This document shows positions 54,133-63,198 of a DNA stretch of 64,000 bases, one piece after another (the stretch's first letter is position 1; every line of letters begins with the position of its first letter). The position numbers were made by a program, and so were the translations under genes. The stretch spans positions 310,001 to 374,000 of the forward strand of contig NZ_ACIS01000003.1 of the NCBI RefSeq assembly GCF_000174355.1, given 5' to 3'. Below the pieces are notes generated by a model that was not told the origin of the DNA, searched no databases, and was given only the letters and a program-made list of their open reading frames with translations. This DNA is from Pseudogulbenkiania ferrooxidans 2002 (lineage in GTDB: Bacteria > Pseudomonadota > Gammaproteobacteria > Burkholderiales > Chromobacteriaceae).

Positions 54133-56411
54133 TGATTGCCCAAGAGCTCGAAGTAAGCCTGCACATGGCGTTCATGGACGCTCGACGCAAACGGCACGAA
54201 TTCATCAGTGTCGAGCACCTGCTGTTGGCGATGACGGACAACCCGTCCGCCGCAGAAGTGTTGCGTGCGTGTGGAGCGAATCTCGATCAGCTGAAAAAAC
54301 AGCTGACCGATTTCATCGACGAACATACCCCGACCGTGCCCGGCGAGACCGAGGTGGAAACCCAGCCCACGCTGGGCTTCCAGCGCGTGATCCAGCGCGC
54401 CATCCTGCACGTGCAGTCGTCTGGCAAGAAGGAAGTAACGGGGGCCAACATCCTGGTCGCCATTTTCGGTGAGAAAGACTCCCACGCCGTGTACTACCTG
54501 CATCAGCAAGGTATTTCCCGGCTGGACGTGGTCAACTTCATCTCCCACGGCATCACCAAGCAGCGCTCGCAGCCGACGCCCAACGAACAGCGCGACAACA
54601 GCGAGAGCGAAACCGAGGATGCTTCGGCCAACGTCGGCGGGGCGCTGGAGAACTACACCCAGAACCTCAACGCACTGGCACGTGAAGGCAAGATCGACCC
54701 GCTGATCGGCCGTGAGCACGAGCTGGAGCGCACGGTGCAGATCCTGTGCCGGCGCCGCAAGAACAACCCGCTGCTGGTGGGCGAGGCCGGTGTCGGCAAG
54801 ACCGCCATCGCCGAGGGCCTGGCACGCCGTATCGTCAACGGCGAGGTCCCCGAGGTGCTCGACCGCGCAACCGTCTACTCGCTGGACATGGGAGCGCTGC
54901 TGGCCGGCACCAAGTACCGTGGCGATTTCGAGCAGCGCCTCAAGGCCGTCATCAAGCAGCTCACCGAAGACCCGCACGCGATCCTGTTCATCGACGAGAT
55001 CCACACCCTGATCGGCGCGGGAGCAGCTTCGGGCGGCACGCTGGATGCTTCCAACCTACTCAAGCCGGCCCTGTCGAACGGTTCGCTGCGCTGCATCGGT
55101 GCCACCACCTACAACGAGTTCCGTGGCATCTTCGAGAAGGACAATGCCCTGTCGCGGCGCTTCCAGAAGATCGACATCAACGAGCCGACCGTGGAACAGA
55201 CGGTAGAAATCCTCAAGGGACTCAAATCGCGCTTCGAATCGCACCATGGCGTGAAATACACCCAAGGCGCACTGGTGACGGCGGCCGAGCTGGCGGCACG
55301 CTACATCAACGACCGCCATCTGCCGGACAAGGCCATCGACGTCATCGACGAAGCCGGCGCGGCGCAGAAGATCCTGCCCAAGTCGCGCCAGCGCAAGGTC
55401 ATCAACAAGGCCGAGATCGAGGACATCGTCGCCAAGATCGCACGCATTCCGGCCAAGACCGTCTCGTCCAACGACAAGAACGTGCTGAAGAACCTCGATC
55501 GCGATTTGCGCAGCGTGGTGTTTGGCCAGGACAAGGCCATCGAGGCCCTGGCGACCGCCATCAAGATGGCGCGTTCCGGGCTGGGCAACCCGCAGAAACC
55601 GATCGGCTCGTTCCTGTTCAGCGGCCCCACCGGTGTCGGCAAGACCGAAGTCGCCAAGCAGTTGGCCTACTTCCTCGGTGTCGAGATGCTGCGCTTTGAC
55701 ATGTCGGAATACATGGAGCGCCACGCGGTGTCACGCCTGATCGGTGCCCCACCGGGATACGTCGGCTTCGAACAAGGCGGTCTCTTGACCGAAGCCATCA
55801 ACAAGCACCCCTACGCGGTGCTGTTGCTGGACGAGATCGAGAAGGCGCACCCGGACATCTACAACATCCTGCTGCAGGTGATGGACCATGGCACCCTGAC
55901 CGACAACAACGGACGCAAGGCGGACTTCCGCAACGTGATCATCATCATGACCACCAACGCCGGGGCCGAGTCGCTGTCCAAGCCGAGCATGGGCTTTACC
56001 AACGCCAAGCAGACCGGCGACGAGATGGCCGACATCAAGCGCCTGTTCAGCCCCGAGTTCCGCAACCGGCTGGATGCCACCATCCCGTTCCGCATGCTCG
56101 ACGAGAACATCATCCTGCAGGTGGTAGACAAGTTCCTGATGCAACTGGAACACCAGCTGGCCGAGAAGAAGGTGGATATCCACTTCACCGACATGCTGCG
56201 TCAGTACCTGGCCAAGAACGGCTTCGACCCGCTGATGGGCGCGCGTCCGATGGCCCGCCTGATCCAGGACACCATCCGCAAGGCTCTCGCCGACGAGTTG
56301 CTGTTCGGCCGTCTGGTGGATGGAGGCGAAGTGACGGTCACCATCGACGCCAACGACAAGGTCGAGTTGCAATTCGACGAAAAGACACCCTTGGCGGCGG
56401 AACCGGCCTGA
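54132..56411 (+). CDS. clpA: ATP-dependent Clp protease ATP-binding subunit ClpA
   Basis: A 759-residue AAA+ unfoldase. N-domain ([24 protein letters not shown]) for ClpS binding, D1 with Walker A GEAGVGKT at about 217-224, and D2 with GPTGVGKT at about 498-505. Both Walker B boxes ([16 protein letters not shown]) are present. There is no ClpB-type middle coiled coil, so it is ClpA. It threads substrates into ClpP, which is not encoded here. A one-mismatch DUS-like copy lies at 54623-54634. Confidence 0.97.
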   Translation: MIAQELEVSLHMAFMDARRKRHEFISVEHLLLAMTDNPSAAEVLRACGANLDQLKKQLTDFIDEHTPTVPGETEVETQPTLGFQRVIQRAILHVQSSGKKEVTGANILVAIFGEKDSHAVYYLHQQGISRLDVVNFISHGITKQRSQPTPNEQRDNSESETEDASANVGGALENYTQNLNALAREGKIDPLIGREHELERTVQILCRRRKNNPLLVGEAGVGKTAIAEGLARRIVNGEVPEVLDRATVYSLDMGALLAGTKYRGDFEQRLKAVIKQLTEDPHAILFIDEIHTLIGAGAASGGTLDASNLLKPALSNGSLRCIGATTYNEFRGIFEKDNALSRRFQKIDINEPTVEQTVEILKGLKSRFESHHGVKYTQGALVTAAELAARYINDRHLPDKAIDVIDEAGAAQKILPKSRQRKVINKAEIEDIVAKIARIPAKTVSSNDKNVLKNLDRDLRSVVFGQDKAIEALATAIKMARSGLGNPQKPIGSFLFSGPTGVGKTEVAKQLAYFLGVEMLRFDMSEYMERHAVSRLIGAPPGYVGFEQGGLLTEAINKHPYAVLLLDEIEKAHPDIYNILLQVMDHGTLTDNNGRKADFRNVIIIMTTNAGAESLSKPSMGFTNAKQTGDEMADIKRLFSPEFRNRLDATIPFRMLDENIILQVVDKFLMQLEHQLAEKKVDIHFTDMLRQYLAKNGFDPLMGARPMARLIQDTIRKALADELLFGRLVDGGEVTVTIDANDKVELQFDEKTPLAAEPA

Positions 56412-56436
56412 TTCCAAGGGCCAACCCGTCTCGATC

Positions 56437-56462
56437 ACGCCCGCTCTTGCGGGCGTTTTTCT
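56437..56462 (+). terminator. Intrinsic terminator of clpA
   Basis: ACGCCCGC-TCTT-GCGGGCGT followed by a run of T, 26 bases after the stop and just before the converging xerD end. Confidence 0.9.
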
Positions 56463-56466
56463 TGGC

Positions 56467-57357
56467 TCAACCGCGGGGATGGTGCTGTTCGTGCAGCCGG
56501 CGCAAGCGCTCCCGGGCGACATGGGTGTAGATCTGGGTGGTGGAAATATCAGAATGCCCCAACAGCAGCTGCACCACGCGCAAGTCGGCGCCATGGTTGA
56601 CCAGATGAGTGGCAAAAGCGTGGCGTAGCGTGTGCGGACTGACCGGCGGCAGCCCCTGCCGGCGTGCGTACCCTGAAATCAGGTGCCACGCCATCTGGCG
56701 CGTCATACCCGCCTTGAGACGAGTGACGAACACCTGTTCGCAAGGCACCCCCGTCAGCAAAGCCGGCCGCCCTGTAGCCAGATACCGCCCCAGCCAGTCC
56801 TGCGCCACCTCACCCATCGGCACCAGCCGCTCCTTGCCGCCCTTGCCCAGCGTCATCACAACGCCGCTAGTGAGATCGACCTGCTGTAGCGTCAAGCCAA
56901 CCAGTTCCGACACCCGCAAGCCCGTCGCGTACAAAACCTCCAGCATGGCACGGTCGCGCAAGCCCAGCGGCGTAGCCACATCAGGAGCCTCCAACAGCGC
57001 GACCACGTGCTTCTCCGACAGACTCTTGGGTAAGGGCTGCCCGTGCTTGGGACGCTCGAGCGCGGCAGACGGATCGTCAGGGCGTTGGCCGCTGGCGTGC
57101 AGATACTGGTAGAACCGACGCATGGCACTCACCAGTCGCGCCCGAGTGGTGGCCTTCTCCTGTTCGACCCCCAGCAACAAGGCGCGCTGCAAATCCGCCA
57201 CGCCCGCCTCGACCAAATGCACCCCTCCCTCTTCGTCCAGACGCGCCCCCAGCTTGAGCAGGTCGCGACGATACGCTGACAGGGTATTGCGCGACAGACC
57301 ATCGCTCAGCCACAGCTGGTCGAGGAACAGGTCGATCTGTTCAGCGTTGCTGCTCAT
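56467..57357 (-). CDS. xerD: Tyrosine recombinase XerD
   Basis: A 296-residue site-specific recombinase for chromosome-dimer resolution at dif. Catalytic set R148, K172, H242-xx-R245, H268 and Tyr277 (IYTHVARERL) is complete. Length and the C-terminal RLRRLHEQHHPRG match XerD of Betaproteobacteria, with XerC expected elsewhere. Its start overlaps the end of ogt by 17 bases, so both are on one transcript. No integron or phage context, so it is the housekeeping enzyme. Confidence 0.94.
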   Translation of the reverse strand: MSSNAEQIDLFLDQLWLSDGLSRNTLSAYRRDLLKLGARLDEEGGVHLVEAGVADLQRALLLGVEQEKATTRARLVSAMRRFYQYLHASGQRPDDPSAALERPKHGQPLPKSLSEKHVVALLEAPDVATPLGLRDRAMLEVLYATGLRVSELVGLTLQQVDLTSGVVMTLGKGGKERLVPMGEVAQDWLGRYLATGRPALLTGVPCEQVFVTRLKAGMTRQMAWHLISGYARRQGLPPVSPHTLRHAFATHLVNHGADLRVVQLLLGHSDISTTQIYTHVARERLRRLHEQHHPRG

Positions 57358-57808
57358 GCCTCAACAGCCAGAACTTGATCGACAGGGTCTGCTCCGCACT
57401 CGAATGATTGAAGCCCCCCAAGCCGGAGCGCGCCAGCACACGGTGGCACGGAATCACGATCGGCAACGGGTTGTTCCCGCACGCCTGCCCTACCGCACGG
57501 GCTGAGCTGCCGAGCTGTTGGGCGATGGCACCGTAACTGACGGTAGCGCCAGAAGGAAGCGAGGCAATTGCCTGCCATACCCGTTGCTGGAACGGAGTAC
57601 CCTGCGGCCGACACGGCAGGTCGAAGTGGAAACCGGGATGCCGGAAGTACTCCTGCAACTGGCGCTCCACCTCCTCGGCGAGCGAACCCGGCTCAGGTGA
57701 CAAAAGCGGGACCGAGGCATCCAGAAACTCGATGCGGCTGACGACCTGGAACGGTGCCACGATGCCCAAGTGGCCAAACGGCGCAGCGATCACAGCGGTA
57801 TAAGACAT
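57341..57808 (-). CDS. ogt: Methylated-DNA--protein-cysteine methyltransferase
   Basis: A 155-residue suicide DNA-repair protein that removes O6-methylguanine. The acceptor is Cys121 in IVIPCHRV; the DNA-binding helix segment TPFQQRVWQAIASLPSGATVSYGAIAQQLGSS and the Asn/Arg lid follow family norms. No Ada-type N-terminal domain. ATG at 57808 is chosen; the upstream extension runs into the rplS terminator. Overlaps xerD. Confidence 0.92.
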   Translation of the reverse strand: MSYTAVIAAPFGHLGIVAPFQVVSRIEFLDASVPLLSPEPGSLAEEVERQLQEYFRHPGFHFDLPCRPQGTPFQQRVWQAIASLPSGATVSYGAIAQQLGSSARAVGQACGNNPLPIVIPCHRVLARSGLGGFNHSSAEQTLSIKFWLLRHEQQR

Positions 57809-57819
57809 GACTGAGCCCG

Positions 57820-57850
57820 AAAAAAAAGCGCAAGGCGGATGCCTTGCGCT
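57820..57850 (-). terminator. Terminator of the rpsP-rplS operon
   Basis: AGCGCAAGGC-GGAT-GCCTTGCGCT with an A-run on its left, that is a T-run on the minus strand, 26 bases after the rplS stop. Confidence 0.9.
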
Positions 57851-57875
57851 CTCATCATAGCCAACGGCCAGGCGA

Positions 57876-58244
57876 TTAGCCTTGCTTGCGGGCCGGCAGC
57901 TTTTCCTTGATGCGTGCCGACTTGCCGGTACGACCACGCAGGTAGTACAGCTTGGCGCGACGCACGTCACCACGGCGCTTCACTTCGATCGAAGCAACCA
58001 GCGGGGAGTAGGTCTGGAAAGTACGCTCAACGCCTTCGCCGGCGGAGATCTTGCGCACGATGAAGGAGCTGTTCAGGCCACGGTTACGCTTGGCGATCAC
58101 GACGCCTTCGTAAGCCTGCAGACGCTCGCGGTTGCCTTCCTTTACCTTCACCTGAACGATGACGGTGTCGCCCGGGGCGAAAGCCGGAACGGTTTTGCCG
58201 ATGCGGGCAATTTCTTCTTGCTCGAGTTGCTGGATCAGATCCAT
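57876..58244 (-). CDS. rplS: 50S ribosomal protein L19
   Basis: A 122-residue basic protein at the 30S-50S interface. [35 protein letters not shown] and the [25 protein letters not shown] block are diagnostic. Last gene of rpsP-rimM-trmD-rplS; one base separates its ATG from the trmD stop. Confidence 0.98.
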   Translation of the reverse strand: MDLIQQLEQEEIARIGKTVPAFAPGDTVIVQVKVKEGNRERLQAYEGVVIAKRNRGLNSSFIVRKISAGEGVERTFQTYSPLVASIEVKRRGDVRRAKLYYLRGRTGKSARIKEKLPARKQG

Positions 58245-58245
58245 G

Positions 58246-59016
58246 TCAATGCTCCTGGTTTTTCGGGAGATCTTGTTCCTGCTGGTACTCTGCCAGCAGC
58301 CGAGACTCCTGTTTTGTCAAAGGGCGGTTTTGCAGCAGGTCGGGACGACGCTTCCACGTTCTTCCCAGCGACTGTTTCAACCGCCATTTTGCGATCAAGG
58401 CATGATTACCTGACATCAGGATGTCCGGCACCCGCATGCCTTGATATTCTTCGGGTCGGGTATAGTGCGGGCAATCCAGCAGGCCGTCCACGAAGGAATC
58501 CTCATAAGCCGACTGGGCATCGTTGAGCACCCCCGGCAACAGCCTGACGACGGCGTCCATCAACACCATGGCGGGCAGTTCGCCACCGGACAACACGTAG
58601 TCGCCGATGGAGATTTCCTCGTCGACACGGCGCTCGATCAGACGCTCATCGATCCCTTCGTAACGCCCGCACAGCAGGATGAGACCGGGTCGCTGCGACA
58701 GCTCGACCGCCTTGGTGTGGCTTAACGGCCGCCCCTGAGGAGACAGGTAGACCACATGGCTCTGCGCCACGCCAGCCTCACGCTGTCGCTCTTCGGCCGC
58801 AGCTATGGCGGCCTCCAAGGGCTCGATCAGCATCACCATGCCGGGACCGCCTCCGTAGGGGCGGTCATCGACGGTGCGGTAATTGTCCGTGGTGAAATCG
58901 CGCGGATTCCAGGCACGAAAACCCCAGATGTTCTGCTCCAGCGCGCGTCGGCTAACGCCGAAGCGGGAAACAGCGTCGAACATCTCGGGGAACAGCGAGA
59001 TAGCGTCGATCTGCAT
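58246..59016 (-). CDS. trmD: tRNA (guanine-37-N1)-methyltransferase
   Basis: A 256-residue SPOUT methyltransferase preventing frameshifts at G37. [25 protein letters not shown] and [21 protein letters not shown] form the knotted SAM site; the C-terminal DNA-like basic domain binds tRNA. Its ATG shares one base with the rimM stop (TGATG). Confidence 0.97.
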   Translation of the reverse strand: MQIDAISLFPEMFDAVSRFGVSRRALEQNIWGFRAWNPRDFTTDNYRTVDDRPYGGGPGMVMLIEPLEAAIAAAEERQREAGVAQSHVVYLSPQGRPLSHTKAVELSQRPGLILLCGRYEGIDERLIERRVDEEISIGDYVLSGGELPAMVLMDAVVRLLPGVLNDAQSAYEDSFVDGLLDCPHYTRPEEYQGMRVPDILMSGNHALIAKWRLKQSLGRTWKRRPDLLQNRPLTKQESRLLAEYQQEQDLPKNQEH

Positions 59017-59522
59017 CAGTCGTCGAGGTTCCAGTCCACCGTGATGCGCTTGTCAGTCAGGTTGACATCAAGCACAAACTGGCCAACGAAAGGAATGAGC
59101 CACTCTCGCTTGCCCTCCCGGACCACCAGCACGTCGTTGGCGCCGGTTTCCATCAATTCGGCAACCTGACCGAACCGCTGACCGTCCTTGTTGACGACAT
59201 CCAGGCCGATCAAATCGGACCAGTAGTACTCGTCGTCGGCGGTCTCCGGGAATTCGCTGCGCGGTATGGCAATCTGCATGCCGCGCATGGCTTCTGCCGC
59301 CTCGCGACTGCCGACGCCTTCGAGCTTGGCGGCCAGCGCCTTGGGCTGGACCAGCCCGTCTTCGAAACGATAGGATGACCATTGGCCATCCCGCCCCAGC
59401 CACCAGACCGGGTAGTCGAACAGGCTGTCTGCGGACCCGGTGTCGGCATGGATTTTCACCCAGCCACGAACACCAAAGGCGCCGCGCACATACCCCATCA
59501 AGACGAGATCATCGTTGCGCAT
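59016..59522 (-). CDS. rimM: Ribosome maturation factor RimM
   Basis: A 168-residue 16S processing factor binding S19. N-terminal [19 protein letters not shown] and the PRC-barrel with [14 protein letters not shown], then [23 protein letters not shown]. The ATG at 59522 is preferred; a TTG three codons upstream is the only alternative. Co-transcribed with rpsP, 35 bases upstream. Confidence 0.95.
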   Translation of the reverse strand: MRNDDLVLMGYVRGAFGVRGWVKIHADTGSADSLFDYPVWWLGRDGQWSSYRFEDGLVQPKALAAKLEGVGSREAAEAMRGMQIAIPRSEFPETADDEYYWSDLIGLDVVNKDGQRFGQVAELMETGANDVLVVREGKREWLIPFVGQFVLDVNLTDKRITVDWNLDD

Positions 59523-59557
59523 GCGCCTCAAACCCTGCGTGTATCAGCAGACTGCAA

Positions 59558-59806
59558 TCAGGCAGCTACTTTTTGCTCTTTAACCAGCTTGGCAACGGCG
59601 TCGCTCAGTTGAGCACCAACGTTGATCCAGTGGTTCAGACGGTCAGCGGCGAGGCGAACGCGTTCTTCTTTGTCGTTGGCAACCGGGTTGTAGAAGCCCA
59701 GGCGCTCGATGAAGCGACCGTCGCGACGGTTGCGGGAGTCGGTCACCACGATGTTGTAGAACGGACGGTTCTTGGAGCCGCCGCGGGCCAGACGAATCAC
59801 TACCAT
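59558..59806 (-). CDS. rpsP: 30S ribosomal protein S16
   Basis: An 82-residue protein starting [21 protein letters not shown] and containing [14 protein letters not shown], typical S16. First gene of the operon with rimM, trmD and rplS; the promoter with TTGCAA/TAAAAT is 45-75 bases upstream. Confidence 0.98.
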   Translation of the reverse strand: MVVIRLARGGSKNRPFYNIVVTDSRNRRDGRFIERLGFYNPVANDKEERVRLAADRLNHWINVGAQLSDAVAKLVKEQKVAA

Positions 59807-59851
59807 TGTCGATTGTCCTTGAATAAAAACGGTATCGTAGAAAAGCCCACG

Positions 59852-59881
59852 ATTTTAGGGCAGTTTTCCCTTATCTTGCAA
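59852..59881 (-). promoter_or_regulatory. Sigma-70 promoter of rpsP
   Basis: TTGCAA (59876-59881) and TAAAAT (59852-59857) with 18-bp spacing on the minus strand. Similar to the rpsT promoter. Confidence 0.6.
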
Positions 59882-59890
59882 GCGCTTATT

Positions 59891-59911
59891 CCGGCCGTGT
59901 GTCGGGGCCGG
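59891..59911 (-). terminator. Hairpin immediately after the acyl-CoA synthetase gene
   Basis: CCGGCC (59891-59896) pairs with GGCCGG (59906-59911), directly adjoining the stop codon at 59912-59914. No strong T-run. Confidence 0.4.
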
Positions 59912-62593
59912 CTACGCCTGCAACACCTTGGTGACCAGCATCAGTGCCCGGTCTTCCGGATGGTACTCGCTGGAGAAGCCCAGTTTGTGCATCAGCTTGA
60001 GCATGCCCTTGTTGCCGGAGAGCACCTCGCCACGCATCACTTTCAGCCCCTGGTCACGGGCGGCGTCGAACAACGCGCTCATCAGGATGAAGCCGATCCC
60101 TTTGCCCTGCCACTGGTCGGCTACCTCCAGAGCGAACTCGCAGCTCTCGTTATCAGGGTCGGTAACGTAACGAGCCACGGCCAGTTGCTCTTCCCCTTGC
60201 GCCGTCTCGCGGGTCATGGCCAGCGCCATCTCGCGGTCGTAGTCGAGCTGGGTAAAGCGCACCAGCATGCTTTGCGACAGTTGCTTGATGCTGGACATAT
60301 AGCGGTTGTAGCGGCTTTCCTCGGAAAGGTTGCGCACGAACTCCTGCTGCATCTGCGCATCCTCCGGGCGCACCGGACGGATGGTCACCTGGGTCTGATC
60401 CTTGAGGCGGGAGCACACCACCATGTGCGAGGGATACGGCATGATCGCCATGTGACGGTACGGCTTGCCGCCCGCGCCCCCCTTCTGCACGATGATGCGT
60501 GCGTCCAGCGCCATCACCCCCTGCTCGTCGGCCAGCAAGGGGTTGATGTCCATCTCGCGAATTTCGGGCAATTCGCAGATCATTTCCGACACCCGCAACA
60601 GCACCTCTTTCAGCTGGTCGATATCGATCGCCGGCAGGTTCTTGAAGGGGCCGAGAATCTGCCCGATGCGTGTCTTGCCGATCAGGCTCTCGACCAGGTA
60701 GTGGTTGAGCGGCGGCAGAGCCAGCGCACGGTCGTTCATGACCTCGACGGCGATGCCGCCGGCGCCGAAGGTGATGACCGGGCCGAAAGCGTTGTCGTGC
60801 GTCACGCCGACCATCACCTCGCGCGCGAATCGTCGGCTGCGCATCGGCTGCACCGACACCCCCGAGATGGCCGCCTCGGGGCGGGCCTGGCGGCAGCGTT
60901 CGACGATGGAGGCAAATGCCTCTCGCAGTGCCGCCGCACTACTGATGTTGAGTTCGACGCCGCCGACATCGGACTTGTAGATGATGTCCGGCGAATCGAT
61001 CTTCAGCACCACCGGGTAGCCGGTTTCTTCGGCCAACCTCACGGCCTCGTCGGAGTCGCGCGCCAGCCGGGTCGGGTTGACCGGGATGTTGAAGGCCGAC
61101 AGCACCTCCTTCGACTCGCGCTCCGACAGGATGACCCGCCCTTCCGCCAGGGCGGCATTGATCAGCGTGCGCGCGCGCGCCACGTCGGGAGACACCTGCT
61201 TGCCCTCGAGCGGCCCCGGCGTCTGCAGCAGCAAGCGCTGGTTGTGATGGTAGGCCGCCAGGTTGCGGAACACTTCCACGGCATACTCCGGGGCGCGGAA
61301 ATGGGCACACTTGGCCTTACTGAACAGTTCCCGGCTCTCCGAAACCTTGGCGTCGCCCAGCCAGGACAGCAGGATCGGCTTGGTCGACTCGCGCTGCAGC
61401 CCCACCATCAGCTGCGCGGTGGTCAGATGATCGGTACCGGCCTGCGGCGTGAAGATGACCAGCACGCCGTCCACGTTGGCGTCATCAAGGCAGGCCTTGA
61501 CCGCCGTGCGAAAACGCACCGGGCTGGCATCGCCGATGATGTCGACCGGGTTACCGTGCGACCAGTTGCGCGGCAGCGCGTCGTTGAGCAACTCCATGGT
61601 CGGCTCCGACAGCTTCGCCAGCTCCACACCGTTGAGATAGGCACTGTCCGCCGCCAACACGCCTGGGCCGATGCCGTTGGTGACGATGGCCAGACGCCGC
61701 CCCTGCACCCGGAAACTGGCGGCCAATACCTTGGCGGCCGTGAATAGCTGGGAGATCGAGCCCACCCGCAGCACACCGGCGCGCGACAGCGCGGCGTCGA
61801 ACACGTCAGCGCTCTCGACCAGATTGCTGGAATGGGTCAGGCCGGTCACATCATCCTCGTAGCGGCCGGACTTGATCACCACCACCGGCTTGGTACGGGC
61901 GGCGGCACGCAACGCGCTGATGAAGCGACGCGCATCATGGATGTGGTGGACGTGCAACAGTATGCCCTGGGTGAAGGTATCGGCCACCAGGTAATCGAGG
62001 ATTTCGCCGAAATCGACGTCCAGCCCCTCCCCCACCGAAATCACGCTGGAAAACCCGATGCCCTTGCTATCGGCCCAGTCCAGCATCGCGGTGCACAGGG
62101 CGCTGGATTGCGATACCAGCGCCAGGTTGCCGGGGCGTACCTTGCTGGAGTAGTTGGAAGCGTTGAAGCCCGCCACCGGGCGCATCAGTCCCAGCACGTT
62201 GGGGCCCAGCACGCGGATGCCGAAGTGCCGGGCGATCGACAACGACTCCTTGAGAATTTCACGCTCCAGCTGCTCGCTGTCGGCGAACTCCTTGGCCAGC
62301 AGCACCGCCTTCACGCCCTTCTTGCCGCAATCGCGCAGGATGGCCGGCAAGGCTCTCAGCGCCGTGGTCACCACGGCCAGTTCCACCTCGCCCTCGATCA
62401 GCCGTACCGATGGCACCGCCCGCATCCCCCCGACCACCTTGTGGTTGAGGTTGACGGGGAACAGCTTGCCCTGGAAATTGCCCGCCAGCAGGCTCGCAAA
62501 TACCGCCTGGCCAATCGAGCCAGGGGTATCGCTGGCGCCGACGACGGCGACGGCGCGAGGAGAAAACAGGGGAGTGAGATAGTGCGGTTTCAT
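59912..62593 (-). CDS. Bifunctional ADP-forming acyl-CoA synthetase / GNAT acetyltransferase (Pat/PatZ-like)
   Basis: An 893-residue fusion. Residues 1-460 are CoA-binding and succinyl-CoA-ligase-like (SPRAVAVVGASDTPGSIGQAVF; SQSSALCTAM); 470-720 an ATP-grasp domain (GYPVVLKIDSPDIIYKSDVGGVELNI); 735-893 a GNAT acetyltransferase (DQWQGKGIGFILMSALFDAARDQG). The order matches Pat/PatZ, protein-lysine acetyltransferases that silence acetyl-CoA synthetase. In E. coli the synthetase catalytic His is lost; here a His is present in the corresponding THSS segment (His254), so ligase activity cannot be excluded. Carries a DUS-like copy. Confidence 0.9.
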   Translation of the reverse strand: MKPHYLTPLFSPRAVAVVGASDTPGSIGQAVFASLLAGNFQGKLFPVNLNHKVVGGMRAVPSVRLIEGEVELAVVTTALRALPAILRDCGKKGVKAVLLAKEFADSEQLEREILKESLSIARHFGIRVLGPNVLGLMRPVAGFNASNYSSKVRPGNLALVSQSSALCTAMLDWADSKGIGFSSVISVGEGLDVDFGEILDYLVADTFTQGILLHVHHIHDARRFISALRAAARTKPVVVIKSGRYEDDVTGLTHSSNLVESADVFDAALSRAGVLRVGSISQLFTAAKVLAASFRVQGRRLAIVTNGIGPGVLAADSAYLNGVELAKLSEPTMELLNDALPRNWSHGNPVDIIGDASPVRFRTAVKACLDDANVDGVLVIFTPQAGTDHLTTAQLMVGLQRESTKPILLSWLGDAKVSESRELFSKAKCAHFRAPEYAVEVFRNLAAYHHNQRLLLQTPGPLEGKQVSPDVARARTLINAALAEGRVILSERESKEVLSAFNIPVNPTRLARDSDEAVRLAEETGYPVVLKIDSPDIIYKSDVGGVELNISSAAALREAFASIVERCRQARPEAAISGVSVQPMRSRRFAREVMVGVTHDNAFGPVITFGAGGIAVEVMNDRALALPPLNHYLVESLIGKTRIGQILGPFKNLPAIDIDQLKEVLLRVSEMICELPEIREMDINPLLADEQGVMALDARIIVQKGGAGGKPYRHMAIMPYPSHMVVCSRLKDQTQVTIRPVRPEDAQMQQEFVRNLSEESRYNRYMSSIKQLSQSMLVRFTQLDYDREMALAMTRETAQGEEQLAVARYVTDPDNESCEFALEVADQWQGKGIGFILMSALFDAARDQGLKVMRGEVLSGNKGMLKLMHKLGFSSEYHPEDRALMLVTKVLQA
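61028..61039 (+). repeat. DUS-like 12-mer, copy 12 (inside the synthetase gene)
   Basis: Perfect copy; the gene reads AGG TTG GCC GAA, Arg-Leu-Ala-Glu, as in copies 2 and 8. Confidence 0.8.
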
Positions 62594-63104
62594 GGCAACC
62601 CATCCGATGTGCTGATCTGAACCGGAACCCGGCCTCCCACAGAGGCGTCAGAGACCATTCGGCCTGCAAGGTAACGTGATCGATGTGAAAGCAATACGTC
62701 AAACGGCGCTGAGACTCGGCCAGCCGGACCGTCCCTGCCTGCAACGCGGTGATGCCAATGAGGCGCAGGACACGGCGCGCCACTCTATCGACATATACCA
62801 CACCAGCCCGACATGCGCAGAGCCTACACCCTTCACTACCCTGCTTCGACCACGACAAAAGCGGCATAAGACGATTGAGGGCCTGCGCACAGCCAACCCC
62901 ACAATCGGGCATCGGCCGGACTGTCAGCCCAGGTGGTGACCGAACCGCGATACCCCGGCACCCTTCTCCTCGGCCCCTCAGACCGACGAGCGAGCCAGAA
63001 CCCGCCACCATGCGGGACATGGCCTGACAAGGACCATCCTGTGCCACAACCTGGCTTGCCTTTGGCATCAAGCGCACGTAGCGGCTGGTAAGCCGGGCTC
63101 AATA
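62594..63104. other. Intergenic region between the synthetase gene and nadA
   Basis: About 500 bp without a convincing gene. Frames on both strands lack ribosome-binding sites and family resemblance. It must contain the minus-strand promoter of the synthetase gene. No repeat or hairpin stands out. Confidence 0.5.
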
Positions 63105-63132
63105 TTGTTAATCTTTACCCTTTAGATACAAA
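63105..63132 (+). promoter_or_regulatory. Candidate nadA promoter
   Basis: TTGTTA (63105-63110) and TACAAA (63127-63132), 16-bp spacing, in the only AT-rich patch, 67 bases before the nadA ATG. Confidence 0.35.
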
Positions 63133-63198
63133 CCTTCATTGCGCCGTGTCAAAGGAAGATGCCGAAGCTTCCCCAGCGCGGCCGGAGCCAAGGTCATC

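Noticed and set aside
62259-63077. 272-codon minus-strand frame upstream of the synthetase gene
   Set aside because: It overlaps the real gene's N-terminus in another frame and shows no family pattern or start site.
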